The notes beneath the pieces were generated by a model. The model worked only from the letters and a program-made list of their open reading frames with translations, did no database searches and had not been told where the DNA came from. The translations under genes were made by a program, and so were the position numbers. Below, in pieces: positions 1 to 12,650 of a stretch of 64,000 bases of DNA (positions within the stretch are counted from its first letter, which is position 1; each line of letters opens with the position of its first letter). This DNA comes from Punctularia strigosozonata HHB-11173 SS5 (lineage: Eukaryota; Basidiomycota; Agaricomycetes; Corticiales; Punctulariaceae), in assembly GCF_000264995.1 (NCBI RefSeq), contig NW_006767445.1, positions 857,163-921,162 on the forward strand, given 5' to 3'.

Positions 1-37
1 ACTGAATATATGGCCTGAAAGGTAACCCTTCTCATCC

Positions 38-121
38 GCCGGGATAGCTCAGCTGGGAGAGCAACAGACTGAAGAAAATCTTGCCTTCTGGAGGTCCCGT
101 GTTCAATCCACGGTCCTGGCA
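38..121 (+). tRNA. tRNA-Phe (GAA) with short intron
   Basis: The acceptor stem 38-44 (GCCGGGA) pairs with 114-120 (TCCTGGC) with one G-T pair. The D arm, the CTGAAG anticodon loop with GAA, and a T arm (CCGTG-TTCAATC-CACGG) follow in order. About 11 nt lie between position 37 and the 3' half of the anticodon stem, the canonical place for a nuclear tRNA intron. A run of seven T (122-128) directly downstream fits a Pol III terminator. The intron boundary is inferred from the fold. Confidence 0.93.
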
Positions 122-128
122 TTTTTTT
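122..128 (+). terminator. Pol III T-run terminator of tRNA-Phe
   Basis: Seven consecutive T directly after the tRNA 3' end, as expected for RNA polymerase III termination. Confidence 0.7.
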
Positions 129-1324
129 GCATTCTGTTCACTTGGCATTCGAGGTAAGGGCACAATCTCGGTCAAACAACCTAAACCGAAGTGGCCGCTG
201 ACATAGCGCAAATGTTTCAATCATATGGACTGCGGAAGTAGTACGGGCAGGCCAACAATCACTTATTCGATATTCAACCCTTCGAAAGCCCGCTTCACAC
301 ACGAGTAACATCACGAGTCACTATATAGCTACGGACGCCTGTATGAGACCCACAATCGGGAACGGAACAAGAGGGATTGACGATCGGGTCAGGGGATGCC
401 AGCGGCGCCGCGATAACGGATGAGGAACAGCTGTATATCAAGCTGACGACGAGGGCAGCAGTATGACGCGTGCCCTTACATTGCAGTAATAGCGAAGATA
501 ATAGTGAATCCAATGACCATGATTGCTTGTGATGACTGAGTGCTGTTTGGTACTTCGAAGTGCGTCTGGTTGATTTTTAGCGGCAGACACGAGATGCGAT
601 CTCCGCACTGGACCTAAAGCATTCTAAGAAAAGCGCTACTAGTAACGCTGAGCGTCCATATGAGACTCGAGGAGCGTGTAGCACCCGGATATATGATGGG
701 CGAAACCAATAATACACGCAATCGGGTTGTGGCGCCCCAGCTAGCCGATTGTTCGCTCGCCGACGTCGTACTGTAGGCTACGGCGCCGCAGTTGTACTCG
801 CTTAACTGCATAATTCTAAGATCCCCCCATAGCTGCGATGGAATTGCAATGATATTGCCGCATCCTTGCGTTCGTCCACAAGCAGCCATGGTTGCTCTAA
901 CACGGACCCCGAGGTTATGAATAGAGACAATACAGCTGGTAGTAAGTGTATTTACCACGTATGTGAGCTCTCCCATGCAACTGGTGCAGCGATCTGGCAC
1001 GGTCGCTGCAGACGCGGCAGTAGTCAGTGTCCGACCTCTAGCTATGAGTATATGTATTGACCTCATGCATATATGGATATGAGGCTTTGAATGTATTCGA
1101 CGGTGGTGCGTGGATGGATAAAGCTCTCCGTGAGACGATGAGATTCAGTGTTGCAGCGGTTGCGAGCGCGCCCAAGTAGCGGACTGACGCCGGCAAACAA
1201 GGGGATGATATCGAATATCATGCTGAAATCAATCTAGCTCAAAGGTCAGGGGACTTTTGCACTGGAATGAATGCTCGAGCCTTGGCTCGATCATGAGAGA
1301 CCTCAAGGTTGCCACTGACAGACT
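129..1324. other. Intergenic, no gene recognised
   Basis: Short open frames occur on both strands but none shows a domain, consistent splice sites or a recognisable sequence. I see no repeat or RNA gene here. Confidence 0.5.
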
Positions 1325-3451
1325 TTGACCGAAAGGCACACCGGCGAATGGACGCGCTCGTGTGATACTCACGTGCACTGCACCGCGTCTGGCGCTTCCT
1401 TGTTCTTTCTTTCGCGCCGTCAACCACAGTTGAACCACTTCCAGCACTACTTACACAAATTACACGATATAATAAGATGGGGTAAATCACATATTATCCA
1501 CACCATACCACTGCTCACATATGTGAATTCCCAAAGCCGAAAACTCACCAGGGAGCTTCGTGCTCTCGGAATCAGTGGCGCAGGGGACGATTTGCCAACT
1601 ACAGGTCCGAATCGCGGTGATAGAAGACGACCGAAACCAAGCCCAATAGCTACCACTCCAGCACCAAAACGAGGCGACAACCGTTTAGCGAAAAAAAGTT
1701 CACGGCGACAAGCGCCTGTTCGCAAGGCCAAGGTAACTTCTCAGCAAAGGCTTGCACAGGAAAATATCGCTCAAGAGGACCGGCAGCGTCAAGCGGAACC
1801 CGAAAGCGGGAACTCTTGCTCTTCAGGAAGAGCGCTCGGGCAGATACCAGCAATGCGAGACTCTCATAACAATGTGAATGCGACGCCACAGCGACATAAC
1901 CGACAGCCCGGATTCGCAGCAGACATGTGTGCGATCTGTCTTGACCGCGTCTCTGCGCGGACTATCGACGTATGTCATATCCTTACGCGCGACGGACACG
2001 ATTTTGTGAGCACGACACCTTCCCCTCATGAAGCCTTCTCATTACGTCGCGACTAGGACATTTCAGAGCTCGAATCTGTGTGGCGCTTGCCTCCCGGTGG
2101 CTTTGACGAACGATCTGAATGGAATTCTATGCACCGTATGCCGTCATCACTATCTAAATAAAAACGAGGAATAACGAAATCTATAGTTTGTGCAGACTGG
2201 CGAACAGATTTCAAGGCTGACAGCTGGTGCATTCTCCCGGACCTGGATCTCCTTGGCCCGGTCCTCAAGGATGCTCGAAGAGGAGAGCATAGGCTGTCAT
2301 ACGATGGCTGGATCAAGGCGAGTAGTGAACCTCGTACCGCATACTTCGAATCATTGATCGCACACGGCTCTCAGAAATTAGAAGCGCTGCGTCAAAGCGG
2401 TCAAGAATTGGAGTATCTATTCGTTCCTTTGCTATATCTCTTAGAACCCGCATACACCATGAGGCGCCACAACGGTGAAGTAAAAGACAACCGCTTGCAG
2501 TACAACTTTATCCATCTTCCCTGGAGTAACGTAACACTCAAGGTATCCGTGCATCCGTTCCTTGCGATCGCTCAGTTCGTGAAGTCCTGGAACACGTTCA
2601 ATGACGAGCAGAAAGAAAGCATGCAATCTCTTTTTGATGACAACCAGAAAGACGCGGTCATGCTTTCCCTTCGGGTCTGGGAGGCCTGGCGCCGGTGCCC
2701 GCTTGACGACGATGAAGAACTCGAGATACCCGACGACGACGCCGACGACGACCAAGAGGCAGGCGACTTCTCTGAACCGGTTATTCATGAGCAACCACGC
2801 CCGGACGAAAAATCGACAAAGCGCCCTCGAGAGGATTCCGGCTCTGACATCCAGGAAAGAGCGGGCAGCGCGAATCCAAATAAGCGACGTCGGCTGAACG
2901 CGGGTGCTGAGGAGCCCGATGAGAATGAACCGCCAACCGTCGGACCTGTTCTCGTCGCCAAACCGTCAGGACGTGGCAGGCAAGTGCTCCGTGGCCGGTC
3001 CATATTGGCAGATTCCGTCGATCATAATATTTGCCCAAACGCGTCACCGAGACGCTCTGGCGCCGGTGGCGATTCAACGCATCCGCAAAACGCCCCCGAT
3101 ATGGGCCATGCCAATGCTGAGAACAGCGAAGCGGTTGACAAGGCTGAGGACGGCGGCAAGGACGGCGTCGTTCAGGCCGAATACGACAAAGAGAGCGACG
3201 ACGAGGAGGCCAACCCGCTCCCAGATTATGCGCCTTCCGAACGCATCAGTATCGAAGAATGGGCGATACAAGTCTCGAACAGCTTGACGTACTCGGACTT
3301 GCCAACAAAAACCGAGCCCGAGGTGGACAAGGTCCTAGCCGCATATAGGAGGGAGAAGGCTCGCCCTCCACCCTCTGAACCACACTGGACCGAATGGGAG
3401 GCAGACACAGCGTACATGTACGAACGTGCTCTTCGTTGGATGTATTGTTGA
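1325..3451 (+). CDS. HNH-nuclease-like fungal protein (PF13391-type), nuclear-type acidic tail
   Basis: Three exons join in frame (1325-2005, 2057-2135, 2187-3451; introns of 51 nt each, GTGAGC..CTAG and GTATGC..ATAG), giving 674 residues. The core resembles fungal HNH_2 proteins: CAICLDR, the first-histidine segment DVCHILTRDGHDF, then LESVWRLPPGGF and WNSMHLCADWRTDF-KADSWCILPD. After it comes the family-like segment LEYLFVPLLYLLEPAYTMRRH. In related proteins the last motif usually reads ADWHxxFD; here the histidine is arginine, so nuclease activity is doubtful. The N-terminal about 200 residues are basic and disordered. The C-terminal half is acidic and low-complexity with a KRPRED/KRRRL stretch that could be a nuclear localisation signal. 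The start is uncertain: an earlier intron or a later ATG is possible. Function unknown beyond the fold. Confidence 0.7.
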
Positions 3452-6400
3452 CGACTCAAAGGCTCGCATGCTGTTGATGTCTTTAATTGCCTGTGTTTCT
3501 CTGGATTCTGTTTCCGTATTGTACCCTTTAGTTTGGATTGAAGGAAATATTCGGTATTTGGATGTTATGCTTGCGCCAACGAACAGGCGCTAGTTTTAAG
3601 GCTGCGCTCCACTAGCACAACGACTGGAGAAGACGCACTGAGTGCGTGAGTGCGCTCACGGGACAAGTTTGTGAAACTGCGCCTCATGGCGCGAAAGTAC
3701 CGCTCCTTCCGGATGCATAACATATAGACAGTACTTGAAGATGTTTTATCAATCCCCATCTGGGGCGATCATGTTCATTCATGCGCACGCATGCGATAAA
3801 ATACAGCGATCGCGGTCATGAGTCCGGTGCTAGTAATCCATTACCATGAGCGATACCGATGCCGATGCCGTCTTCCCAACTACCTACGCATGAACTCTCT
3901 CGCCGACGAGACGGAAAATCACCGCACCGGTACCATCCTCGTTCATGATCCCTCGGAAGCTGTGCGCCATCGCATCGGTCAACGATCGCTGGAGGCACGG
4001 CGCTTCGGGAACACCTTCCCCCGTTTTGTATCGTTGAATAACCCTCAATGTCGAGCGGGCAAGACCCTGACCTTCAAGACAGGGAACCATGATCCGGACC
4101 GGGAACTGGCGTTATTAACGCGCAAAACCCGTGGGGGGTCAAAAGGTTGATCCTCTGCATGGGAGAAAGGGAGATCGGCGGAACACCTGGGGTCAGGCTC
4201 GTCTCGAGCCGCGTTCAGGGGCACAATTGGGGCAGAGAACGCGGCCAGAGACTCGTGTCTCCACATGCCGCCCTCGGCGGGGGGTCGCTCTCGACGGCGC
4301 AGGTTCGAGAAGGCCGATGAACGTGCCTGCAATATCCCCTCCTGACCCCAAGGCAAGTCCGCGAGGATCCCAGGCAACGTCAATCAGGGAGTCGGATCTC
4401 CAAAGCCAAGGATATAACTACCTCCGCGCGCCCGCACCCCGAGGCGCAGCGAGCTTCTCGAGCAGCACCGCAAGGGTTGCGATTGGGGTTTGGCCATGCC
4501 GCGTCGACTGAATGAGCATGAACGTACCGGACGATTGGCCACCATCGGGGGCCTATCTATTCCTGCTGGTGTTATAGCGATATTGGGGACGGCAGAGTAC
4601 ACGCTATGGCCCTGAAGCAAAGGATCGACACACCTTTCGGAGAATATCGCCGCATTGCCATCGCACGGGTTGCGCAGAGGACGCATCGGAGTATCTCGTG
4701 CAAGAGACATAGTCGCCGTCGATTGTACAGATCCCGTGTGGGCTGTTGGAGATGCGAGAACAGACATCGCTCCGGATAAGAGGAACGACGAGCGAAATCG
4801 CGCGTAACGGTCGGGAAAATATGCGAACTGTGCTCGATGCAGCAGGAGCTGGAAATAGGACCGCGAGCTCTTTGGCGGAGGGCGCGCTCGACGATCAAGG
4901 GCCCTCGGGATCCGAGGTAAATCTCTGAGTGTCAAGGAAAACCCCAAGCCCACAGAGATAAGCCATTATCGCAAGCAGAGCGCGCTCGGGTCTCGCAACG
5001 TCGAAGAGCCATTTACTTCACAGCCTTGCGCCTTCGACTTCGCGTATCCCGAGTCCCGGATTAAAAGGAGCCAAGTACACGGTGTCGAACGTGGATCAAC
5101 GGCGACCACAGAGAAGCAACGTCCACCGAAGCCTGGAGGCGGGCCGCACCGAAAACGCCGGGTTGGGGCACCTGTATCAAGAAGGTAGATAAGAGATACG
5201 AGCGCGCGATAAGCCTGAAGCTTCTGAGATCCCGCTGTCGGGCCACGAAGCGCGGCTTTCGCCACCACCGTCCCCCGTCCTGCGGCTATCTTTTCGGCGC
5301 GCAGGTGCTGCGTGTCCGCGTTTCGATGTATAAAAAAACAACGCGTGATTCAGGAGCTCCGCGAAACGTTGTCGAGGGCACGGAGATATCGAGCGAGTTG
5401 TCCGATCTGAGCCCGCAAGGAGACCGCTGAGCCAGTACGTTGTTCCGGGATCGTCCGTGGTGCGGGGCGTGGCCTTCTCGTGGGGCGCGTATCCACGACA
5501 GGGCGTGGTTCGGGCGTAGGTTCGGCTTGGGGCGCGCATGAAGTCGGAGGCAGTTCTCGATAAAGCAGGTCGTTCGCCGCCTGTGTAGCAGATGCAGGGC
5601 CAACGCCGACACACAGGACCACAAAAAGCAACTCGGTCGCCGCAATGCTGAAGCAGCAGATTGCCGGCCGGCTTCCGGCGCGCCACCAAGCCCCAAAGCG
5701 GCCGCGCCCGCCGGGTGGCGGATCTCCAAAGACCACATTTCTTCCACTGAATCATACTTCGACAGCAAGAATGACTGTGAGAGCGCGAGAGGAAGACGAG
5801 AGGCTGGCGGTGGTGAGCGCGGCTGGTAACCTACTGGCCCTCCCACGGCCGGCGTGCGGCGCTGCTTCCGAGGATAGTTCCGACCGTGACCCTGAGCGGC
5901 GCACCCGTATGTTGACAAACGTGGCCTAACGCTGTCGATGCCCGCCGGATCAGAAGTCTGCCACCAAGAAACTCGCAAGGGAACTCAGAGAAACATGCGG
6001 TTCGCGGAGCAGCACCGTTCAACGTCCCCGTCGACTTTTAGTCACCTGGCAATGCTGGCTGAAATAACATATCACTGTGCTTTGGCCTGCAGATCCCATC
6101 TCATCGCGATAGCGTTGAATAGCCTACAACCTCGCGCTGGCTTCCCGAAGGACCGGGAGACCCGAGCGTGCGGCGGCAAGCTAGCGGTGGCCAATAAGCG
6201 CGCGTCGGAAGCCAGGGTAGCAAGGGGGAAGGGGGGCTGACTGTTGCTTCAAGCAAGCGTGTCTCGAGGTCACCCGGCGATCCCGATTTCCGCGAATCGC
6301 GACAGGAGGCAAAGTGAGTGAGCGCGCCGTGGTCCGGGGCGGTGGGGAAACACAAGGTGGGAGACCATCACCCCGAGGCTTAATCGAACAGGGGCTTCTC

Positions 6401-7949
6401 TCCGCATTCTTCGAGCGTATACGCAAGGAATTTTGCATCCCCGTCGAGATGCCGACCTCAGTCAGGTCCCAGATGAAACCGCTGGGGGCCGAGCGTAGGA
6501 CACACAGATCCGGAGGTTGTAAGCGCAGCCCGACTAGGTCAAGGTGTGAGCCGTGCCCAGAATTGCGTGCGTGCTCGTCGTTCGGTACATGAGAGAGATA
6601 GAGTGGTAGTGCCCTCGGAGCGGTACGGGGATGGGTCGATGTTGCATCGAGAGATGGCCAGCGGCAACCCTCAGAAGGCGACGAAATCGTACGTAATATT
6701 CCGCGCCCCTGCCTGCAAGCCGGTCGATCGAACGGGGGGGCGTGCATCATCGCGACGCAGCATAGAAAGCCTCCGATAAACATTAGACTTTGGCAGGGTT
6801 TCTGATAGGCAAAGCAGTAAGTACATAATACAATACGTACCGCGAAGTCGGCCGTCGGTCACTGTCACAGTTTCGGCGACGCGCAGGGCCAACCTTTGCT
6901 TTGGAGGGACATACTGTTCTCGTCATCCGCACCCTCGTCCACACCATCCTCCACTCACGGCGAGGGCTGGTCGCTGCTTTCAGACTGTCGATTTCTCCTC
7001 GTACGTTCGCCCGCGGCATCGGGGCAGGTCGAGAGCGTATGTAAAGATTGGACGAACGATGACGAGCATACAAGCCCTCCGCGCTGAGCCTGTTCGCGCG
7101 CGGAGCGAAGTAAGAAAGAAGCACCGCACCCGCACCGTCGGAACAGGAAGCTGGAGAGGAAATCCTGGCTTGTTTTTTCTCGAGGGGGGACCTCGCCGTT
7201 CCTAATCCGAAAGGTTGAATGTCGGTGCTGTTGAACCGTGCAGGCCGCTGTGGATACGGGGTGCATAGGGCGCGTGAACCCGCTGTCGTCGAATGAACTG
7301 AGAGGTCTTCCGGTTCTTGTCGCTGCTGGTCGATCCGCCGCCCCCTCGAGCGTAGAACATGGCAGTGCGACGTCCTTTGGATGGCAGTGCGGGTCGCGCA
7401 GATCAGATCAGCACGAGTGAGACTAGCGTGTTGTCGGATCCACACGAACGAACGCAACGTCGAAGTTTCGGTCTCATCACGATTCGCGACGACGTCATCA
7501 TTACTTATCACTGAACAAGCACTGAACAAGCGGCGAGGTGGTTCCAAAAATAGCGAAGCGGCGGGTTCGCGTCGATACATTGCGACCTTTCTCGACATGA
7601 GGAAACAAAGACTCCCCCCCCTCGTTCAGTCCTGTGTTCTTCTCGGTCTTGGGGGGTGTGACTACAGCGAGAGACCGGGTCGGTTCGTGGGTCGTCCAGA
7701 CGTTATAGTACCTCTAGAGAACGAAACATTTTATCGCGACCCTGCCGCTCCCCAAAAACCGCAACGGACCGCAATCAGTCAGGTGCAGATCATCTAGAGG
7801 GACGCTGATGGTGATCGAGCTCGGCACCGACACCCCCAACGCTCACCCGCAAAAGAGAGCCCAGGCCCGACCGCCCCGTAAAGTACATACATACGACGCG
7901 AAATTGCCAAAAGCCGGGCCGCACGAGAGGGCGCGATCGCCGCGTCATG

Positions 7950-8056
7950 ATTGGGTGTTGTTGTTGGCTGAAAGACGTCACGTGCGGCGCACACCATTGG
8001 CTCGAGCGCTGCGATTGGACGGGCCCAAGCCCCCGGGGGGATGGGGCCGTGATTGG
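7950..8056. promoter_or_regulatory. Cluster of four CCAAT boxes
   Basis: ATTGG (CCAAT on the minus strand) occurs at 7950-7954, 7996-8000, 8014-8018 and 8052-8056, all in one orientation within 107 bp. CCAAT boxes bind the Hap2/3/5 complex in fungi. No coding gene is evident on either side within 800 bp, so the target is unclear. Confidence 0.4.
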
Positions 8057-8339
8057 CTCTCATCCAGGGCGAGAATGGAATAGGTTTGCAGTGGTGATTA
8101 TCGTTGAAAGGGAGGGGGACAACAGATGATGTGAAGGCGTAAGAAACAAAAAAATAAACATGGATGAAACGGACACGCGGGAATCTTATTTCGTTCCGGA
8201 TGACGGAATTTGATGCGTTTTTTTTGGGGCGATGAGCTCGAGGGGAATGCAAGAGTATAGTCTATTGTGGTAGCGGAGTGTGTCTATACATGGGGAGATG
8301 CGTGTTGCTGCGCTAGCCGATTGCGTATTTGCGTGGGTG

Positions 8340-8580
8340 CGAGAGAGGGAAAGAGAGAGTGGGCACCTGCCCTAGTTATGCTAGCGAAGTGTGGTGACTA
8401 GCTATCGTTCGGTACCGAGACGCGAGAGAGAGAGAGGACGGAAGGGGACTCGGTGGGCGAGAGCGAGGGGGAGCAAGAATGATTTGCGAGGACGGGGAGG
8501 GAGAGGATAAGCGATACAGATTTGCGCGATGGGAAGCGGGAGAGAGGATAAGATGAGAGAGAGAGAGAGAGAAAACCGGT
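8340..8580. repeat. Purine-rich (GA)n tracts
   Basis: Repeated GAGAGA blocks on the plus strand, the longest near 8554-8572, in an almost pure purine context. Read on the minus strand these are CT tracts downstream of the small gene ending at 8849. Confidence 0.75.
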
Positions 8581-8848
8581 CGTCTAGTGTGCGGAGTGCG
8601 GTAGCGAGTAGTAGTTAATGTGCGAAGGACGAAAAAGGTAAGTGTAACCCAGAAGGCGGCGACGGTAGGAATGCGTAGGGCCAGGATTATGAATATAATA
8701 TATCGTAGCGGTGCTGGCGATGTTCCCCGTAATGTTGTTGCGATCGTGCGATGGCGCGACGCGCGCGGTGTGCCTGATAAACCCGGAAGAAGAGAGAAAG
8801 CGATCGATGGGGGGCGGGAGGAGTCCCCTAGGGGCCGACCGCGGTGAG

Positions 8849-9247
8849 TCAGACCGAAAACTTTTTCTGACTCCGTGCTGGCGGAGGTGCAGCGGCCTGT
8901 AGCAAGGACGCGGTGTAAGCAGAGGCGAAGAAAGAAGATAGTGCGAGGCCGGCGGCGGACGTACGGGGTAGGCAGCGCTGCTGGTGGAGTTGGGCCCGCG
9001 AGAGGCGTTGCTCTGGAGAGCTTTTTGTAGCTGGCGACGAAAGGCAGTTAGATTGCATTGCAAGAGTCTGGAGGAAGTGAAGAGGGCGAACCTTTGCCGC
9101 GCTGGCAGCCGTTTGCTGGACCGTCATGGTCATGCTGGGGTGGAGCCGAACGCCGTCCATGCTCGTCGCCTGGGGAAGCGAAGAGAGGGAGCACTTGACG
9201 GAGGGCAGGGCCATGAGCTTGTCGCGGTTGCTGGCCATCGTGGTCAT
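8849..9247 (-). CDS. Small spliced protein of unknown function (89 aa)
   Basis: Three exons on the minus strand (9247-9092, 9030-8965, 8896-8849) join in frame to 89 residues. Intron 1 (9031-9091) has a textbook CTAAC branch site before CGCCAG. Intron 2 (8897-8964) has a GTACGT donor and CTACAG acceptor. The protein begins MTTMASNRDKLMALPSVKCS, is rich in Ser/Ala/Thr and Met, has no membrane segment or signal peptide and ends RSQKKFSV. A TATAAA on the minus strand (9488-9483) lies about 235 bp upstream in a pyrimidine-rich stretch. I do not recognise the family. Two consistent introns that restore one frame support a real gene; the start could also be the ATG at 9238. Confidence 0.6.
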   Translation of the reverse strand: MTTMASNRDKLMALPSVKCSLSSLPQATSMDGVRLHPSMTMTVQQTAASAAKVRPLHFLQTLAMQSNCLSSPATKSSPEQRLSRAQLHQQRCLPRTSAAGLALSSFFASAYTASLLQAAAPPPARSQKKFSV

Positions 9248-9482
9248 AGTCACGGGTACGAAGGGGACCGGTGGACTGGAGTGGCGGAGGGGAGGCGGGC
9301 GGGCGGGTGTGTCCCGAGGTAGGGCGGGAGGACAGCAGCGGGAGGCGGGGAGGAGGCGAGCGTTTATGGCGGGGGCCCAGAGGCGGAGAGGGAAGAACGA
9401 GGGAGTGGCGGTTGGGACTGACGCGCCGAGGGGAGCGGTGGGTGAGGAAAATCGGCGTTGCTGCCGTGCGGGGCGGGCAGGC

Positions 9483-9488
9483 TTTATA
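9483..9488 (-). promoter_or_regulatory. TATA box candidate for the 89-aa gene
   Basis: TATAAA on the minus strand, about 235 bp before the proposed ATG at 9247. Position and pyrimidine-rich surroundings fit a fungal core promoter; this is inference only. Confidence 0.35.
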
Positions 9489-12400
9489 CGCGCGCGGGCC
9501 CGTGGACGCAGAGCGATCTTGGCCTCGCGCTTCGGTCGTCATGCCTTTTTTCCCTGCCACCCGTCCGGCCGTGGTCCCCCCGCTTCCTCGTCCGCGCAAC
9601 GCGTGGGCATCTAGATCGCGCGCGCCAGTATGTAATAGATAAGCCGGCCTTCCCGACTTATCGCGCTCCCAGCTTCGAACCGAGGAAGCCCACACGCGCT
9701 CGAACCCGAACCCAGGCCTCGTTCCGTGTCGCCTCTCCCAGCTCTGCTTCTCGCGTCATACGCCTGCGCCCAGCTGGGATCCAAACGCTAAATGGAACAT
9801 CGTATGTGTGGGACGCTGTCCGCCCAACGTATAGCCCGGCCACTCGGCCTCCCAAACTCGCCTTTCTGCCACCGCCCGGTCCCGGCGTCTAAACCAGGTC
9901 CTCCTCCTCCCACCCGCTGATCCAGGCTGATCCTCGAGCGGGAACACGCAAAAGGGAAGCGGGGGCCACAAACTCGCGATCAGCGCAACGAATATACACC
10001 GCAAACCGCCAACGTCCGAACCTGGAAGCGATCCCATCTCCCCCCGTCCGCATCTGGCAAACGATCGCGGAACAGGGACGGGCCAACCGCGACCCGTGAA
10101 TCCTTTTTTCTCGAACGCTTCGGAAATCTGAGTCTTCTCTGCCATTATCAGCCTTCGGACCGCCCCTCCCCAAACGCGCCCGCACGCTCGGAAAGAAAAG
10201 AAAAAACGCGACATTGCTCCGAGACAGGGCGAGGGATCGCGAGGCTCGAGCAGCGTGCCGCAGCGCGCGCTTTGCCTGCAGGACGGCCCCGTCCAAATAT
10301 AAACTGCATAGCAGAAACCGAGAAGAACACCCCAGTCATACCCGAAAGCAATGAATAATATTACGAACCCCGATCCCGCGATCCCAGCTTGTTCCCCTCC
10401 CTATACCCGCGGCAAACTATGGAACGGACGCTTTTTTTTTGCTACATGTACTGCTCCCCCCCTCCCTCCCCCCCTGGCCCGATTATTCGGTCTCGTTGAT
10501 TGCCCGGAAGGTTACAAATAGCAACGAAACCGCACGTCTCCCCATCCTCCGTTCTCGTGATCCAAAACTCTAAACGCATCGAGGACGTTTTCTGCGCACC
10601 CGCCCCGCGACCCGGGCCACCGGCTGATCCGGGACCGAGAGAGAGCTCCCTTCAGGCTCCTCCTCCCTCGTCCACCCTGCTGCAGACGCGGTTCTTGGGG
10701 GGGGGAGGTGGAGATGGCATGGGTATCGCGGTCTATTGACTCCGCATCAGCAGAGAACAGAGAGAAAGGGCGCGAACAACGCATATTGGCACACCGTGGC
10801 ATGTGGGAGACAACGTCCCATCCGCCCCGTCGCCAACCCAGCGCAGGGCAATCGCAAACACGGCAGGAGATCCGCCTCGTGCATCCCCCCCCGCGCCCAA
10901 TGCCGAAACAGCTCTGACTCTGACTCCCACTGGGACGTCCCCGTGCGTATCTAACGGGCGTGCGGCATATGGAACGCCCTATTGCCACATCATCTCTATG
11001 ATCTCTATGATCCGGCCTCGAGCTCGGGAGATGACTACTTACATACGGGTGGGCGACTCAAAAGCGGTACGCAGTGCGAATCGTCCACCTTCTCACTGGC
11101 CTATCGGCGCGCGCGCCCTGTCTCTTTCTCTGTGGGCCCCGGGGACTTAGGCCCAACTCTCCCACACCTACAATGCATCGCTCACGCCGACGGGGGCGGG
11201 GCCCAAAGGCGCGCAGGAAAAAAAAGGAAAAGACGCAATCGCCAGAGGGGTTCGCAATCTCTCCCAACTTCCCTGTGGCACTGCCGGCGGGAAAAAATCT
11301 GCGGTAAATCTCCCGCGCTGGGTTTTTTTCCCACTCATGGGTCTCGACAAGCTGATCTGCCCCTCTTCCTCCCCGTCAGCTCGCTCGCTTTTTCGTCGCT
11401 TGCTGCGGTGAACGAGGCGATCCCGGATCGAACCAGCCGAGGGTACATATGTCGACATCGGAACCAAGCTGAGGTCGGCCTTCCTGCCTGCCCTGCCCCC
11501 CCTTTCCCCAATATTGCGTCGATCACATGGTCGTCGTTCGGTGCAGCATATCCGACGATGGCGACGTTGCTGACAGTGAGAGAACCGGTATCGGTGATTG
11601 CAGGAGAATAAGGTTTGTCGAAAGATTGCCCAGATGCGTATCGTTTACGCAATATGGGAAGAACCAACCTCCCCCCCCCTTGGGAAGCGTACGTACAGAC
11701 ATCGTCACTCCTCTCTATCTCGCGCGCGCACACGCTGGCTTCGTGTGCAAAACGCCATCGAACCCCGTTCATATCACCGTCGGTATCATCTTGTCTCGCT
11801 GTAACTGATGCTGGAAATGATATGCCGGCGTCGAAAACGAGGCAGATCCAGCGAGCGAGCGAGAGAGAGAGAGAAGAAAAAAAAAAAAAAAGTTTTCTGT
11901 GGCGTTTCATCAAGATGCTCATATGCAGCGGCGGCGAACACCCGAACGGGGTGTTAAAAACGCAGCTGTCAGTCTCACTTCTGTGGGTCGCTTAAGATCG
12001 TCCTTTTTTTTCATCATCCGCGCCATCGCGCAGGGGCCATGCCATGCATTTCGCCATGATGAAGAAACATACACCGCACGATCTTGCGCTGGGGTCCGTC
12101 CCGATTCTGCTTCCGCCGTAAAGTAAGCTCGACGGATCGCACACACCCCCGCCCTGGCACGTCCACGACGTTCGTCGGCTATCACCCAATCACAGAAAAC
12201 GTGTTCCACGCTCAAAACGCGATCCCGGGAACGGAAATATTCCCTGCCCCCCGGCGCGAGCTTCGGGCTCAGGAGCTCAGGCCACGTTTCCATGCCTACG
12301 CCGGCCCGTGCCTCTCGGAAGAGGAAAGAGGAGACCGGGGCTAGGGATCGTCGCTGCGTCACCACGACAGGGCCATTTGTCCCGAGTGCCTGCAGCTGGT

Positions 12401-12650
12401 GGGTGTGCTGCGGACGTGCCAACGTCGGGCGAGCGGGAACTTTCCGGATCGGTGCACCGTGCACGGGTCATGGATGGATCGTGGCCGCAGAGCCCCCCCC
12501 ATCTCCGACTCCGAGGGATGCGCGCGCAGCTCAGTCCAAGACAACCAAGACAACCAAGCACAAAGTGACGATGAGAAGCGGCAGCGACGGAAACGCCCAA
12601 ACTCGGTCCGGTCATGGGGGTGTCTACATGCATTTCGATTCTGTTAGGTT
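9489..12650. other. Intergenic, no gene recognised
   Basis: GC-rich sequence with homopolymer runs (for example poly-T near 10430 and poly-A near 11877-11891). Overlapping open frames (10982-11611 plus, 11335-11922 minus, 12277-12819 minus) show no domain and no convincing exon joins. Confidence 0.45.

Larger units (their letters stand above)
3452..8848. other. Long GC-rich gene-poor region
   Basis: About 5.4 kb without a supportable gene. Long open frames on both strands (for example 5286-5978 and 6783-7598, minus) overlap each other, are rich in Arg/Pro/Ser and lack domains or splice structure, so I read them as by-products of high GC. The part 7946-8060 holds four ATTGG boxes. From about 8340 to 8580 the plus strand is rich in GA repeats, probably the 3' flank of the small minus-strand gene at 8849-9247. 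Confidence 0.5.

Noticed and set aside
5177-5978. Three overlapping minus-strand frames of 128-230 codons
   Set aside because: All three frames are open at once and none has family features. One has a signal-like hydrophobic run, but no supporting splice or start context.
6783-7598. 271-codon minus-strand open frame
   Set aside because: Arg/Ser/Pro-rich without domain; several other long frames overlap it, as expected in GC-rich noncoding DNA.
11335-11922. 195-codon minus-strand frame with a protein-like stretch near 11550
   Set aside because: No start, splice or family support; frame probably fortuitous.
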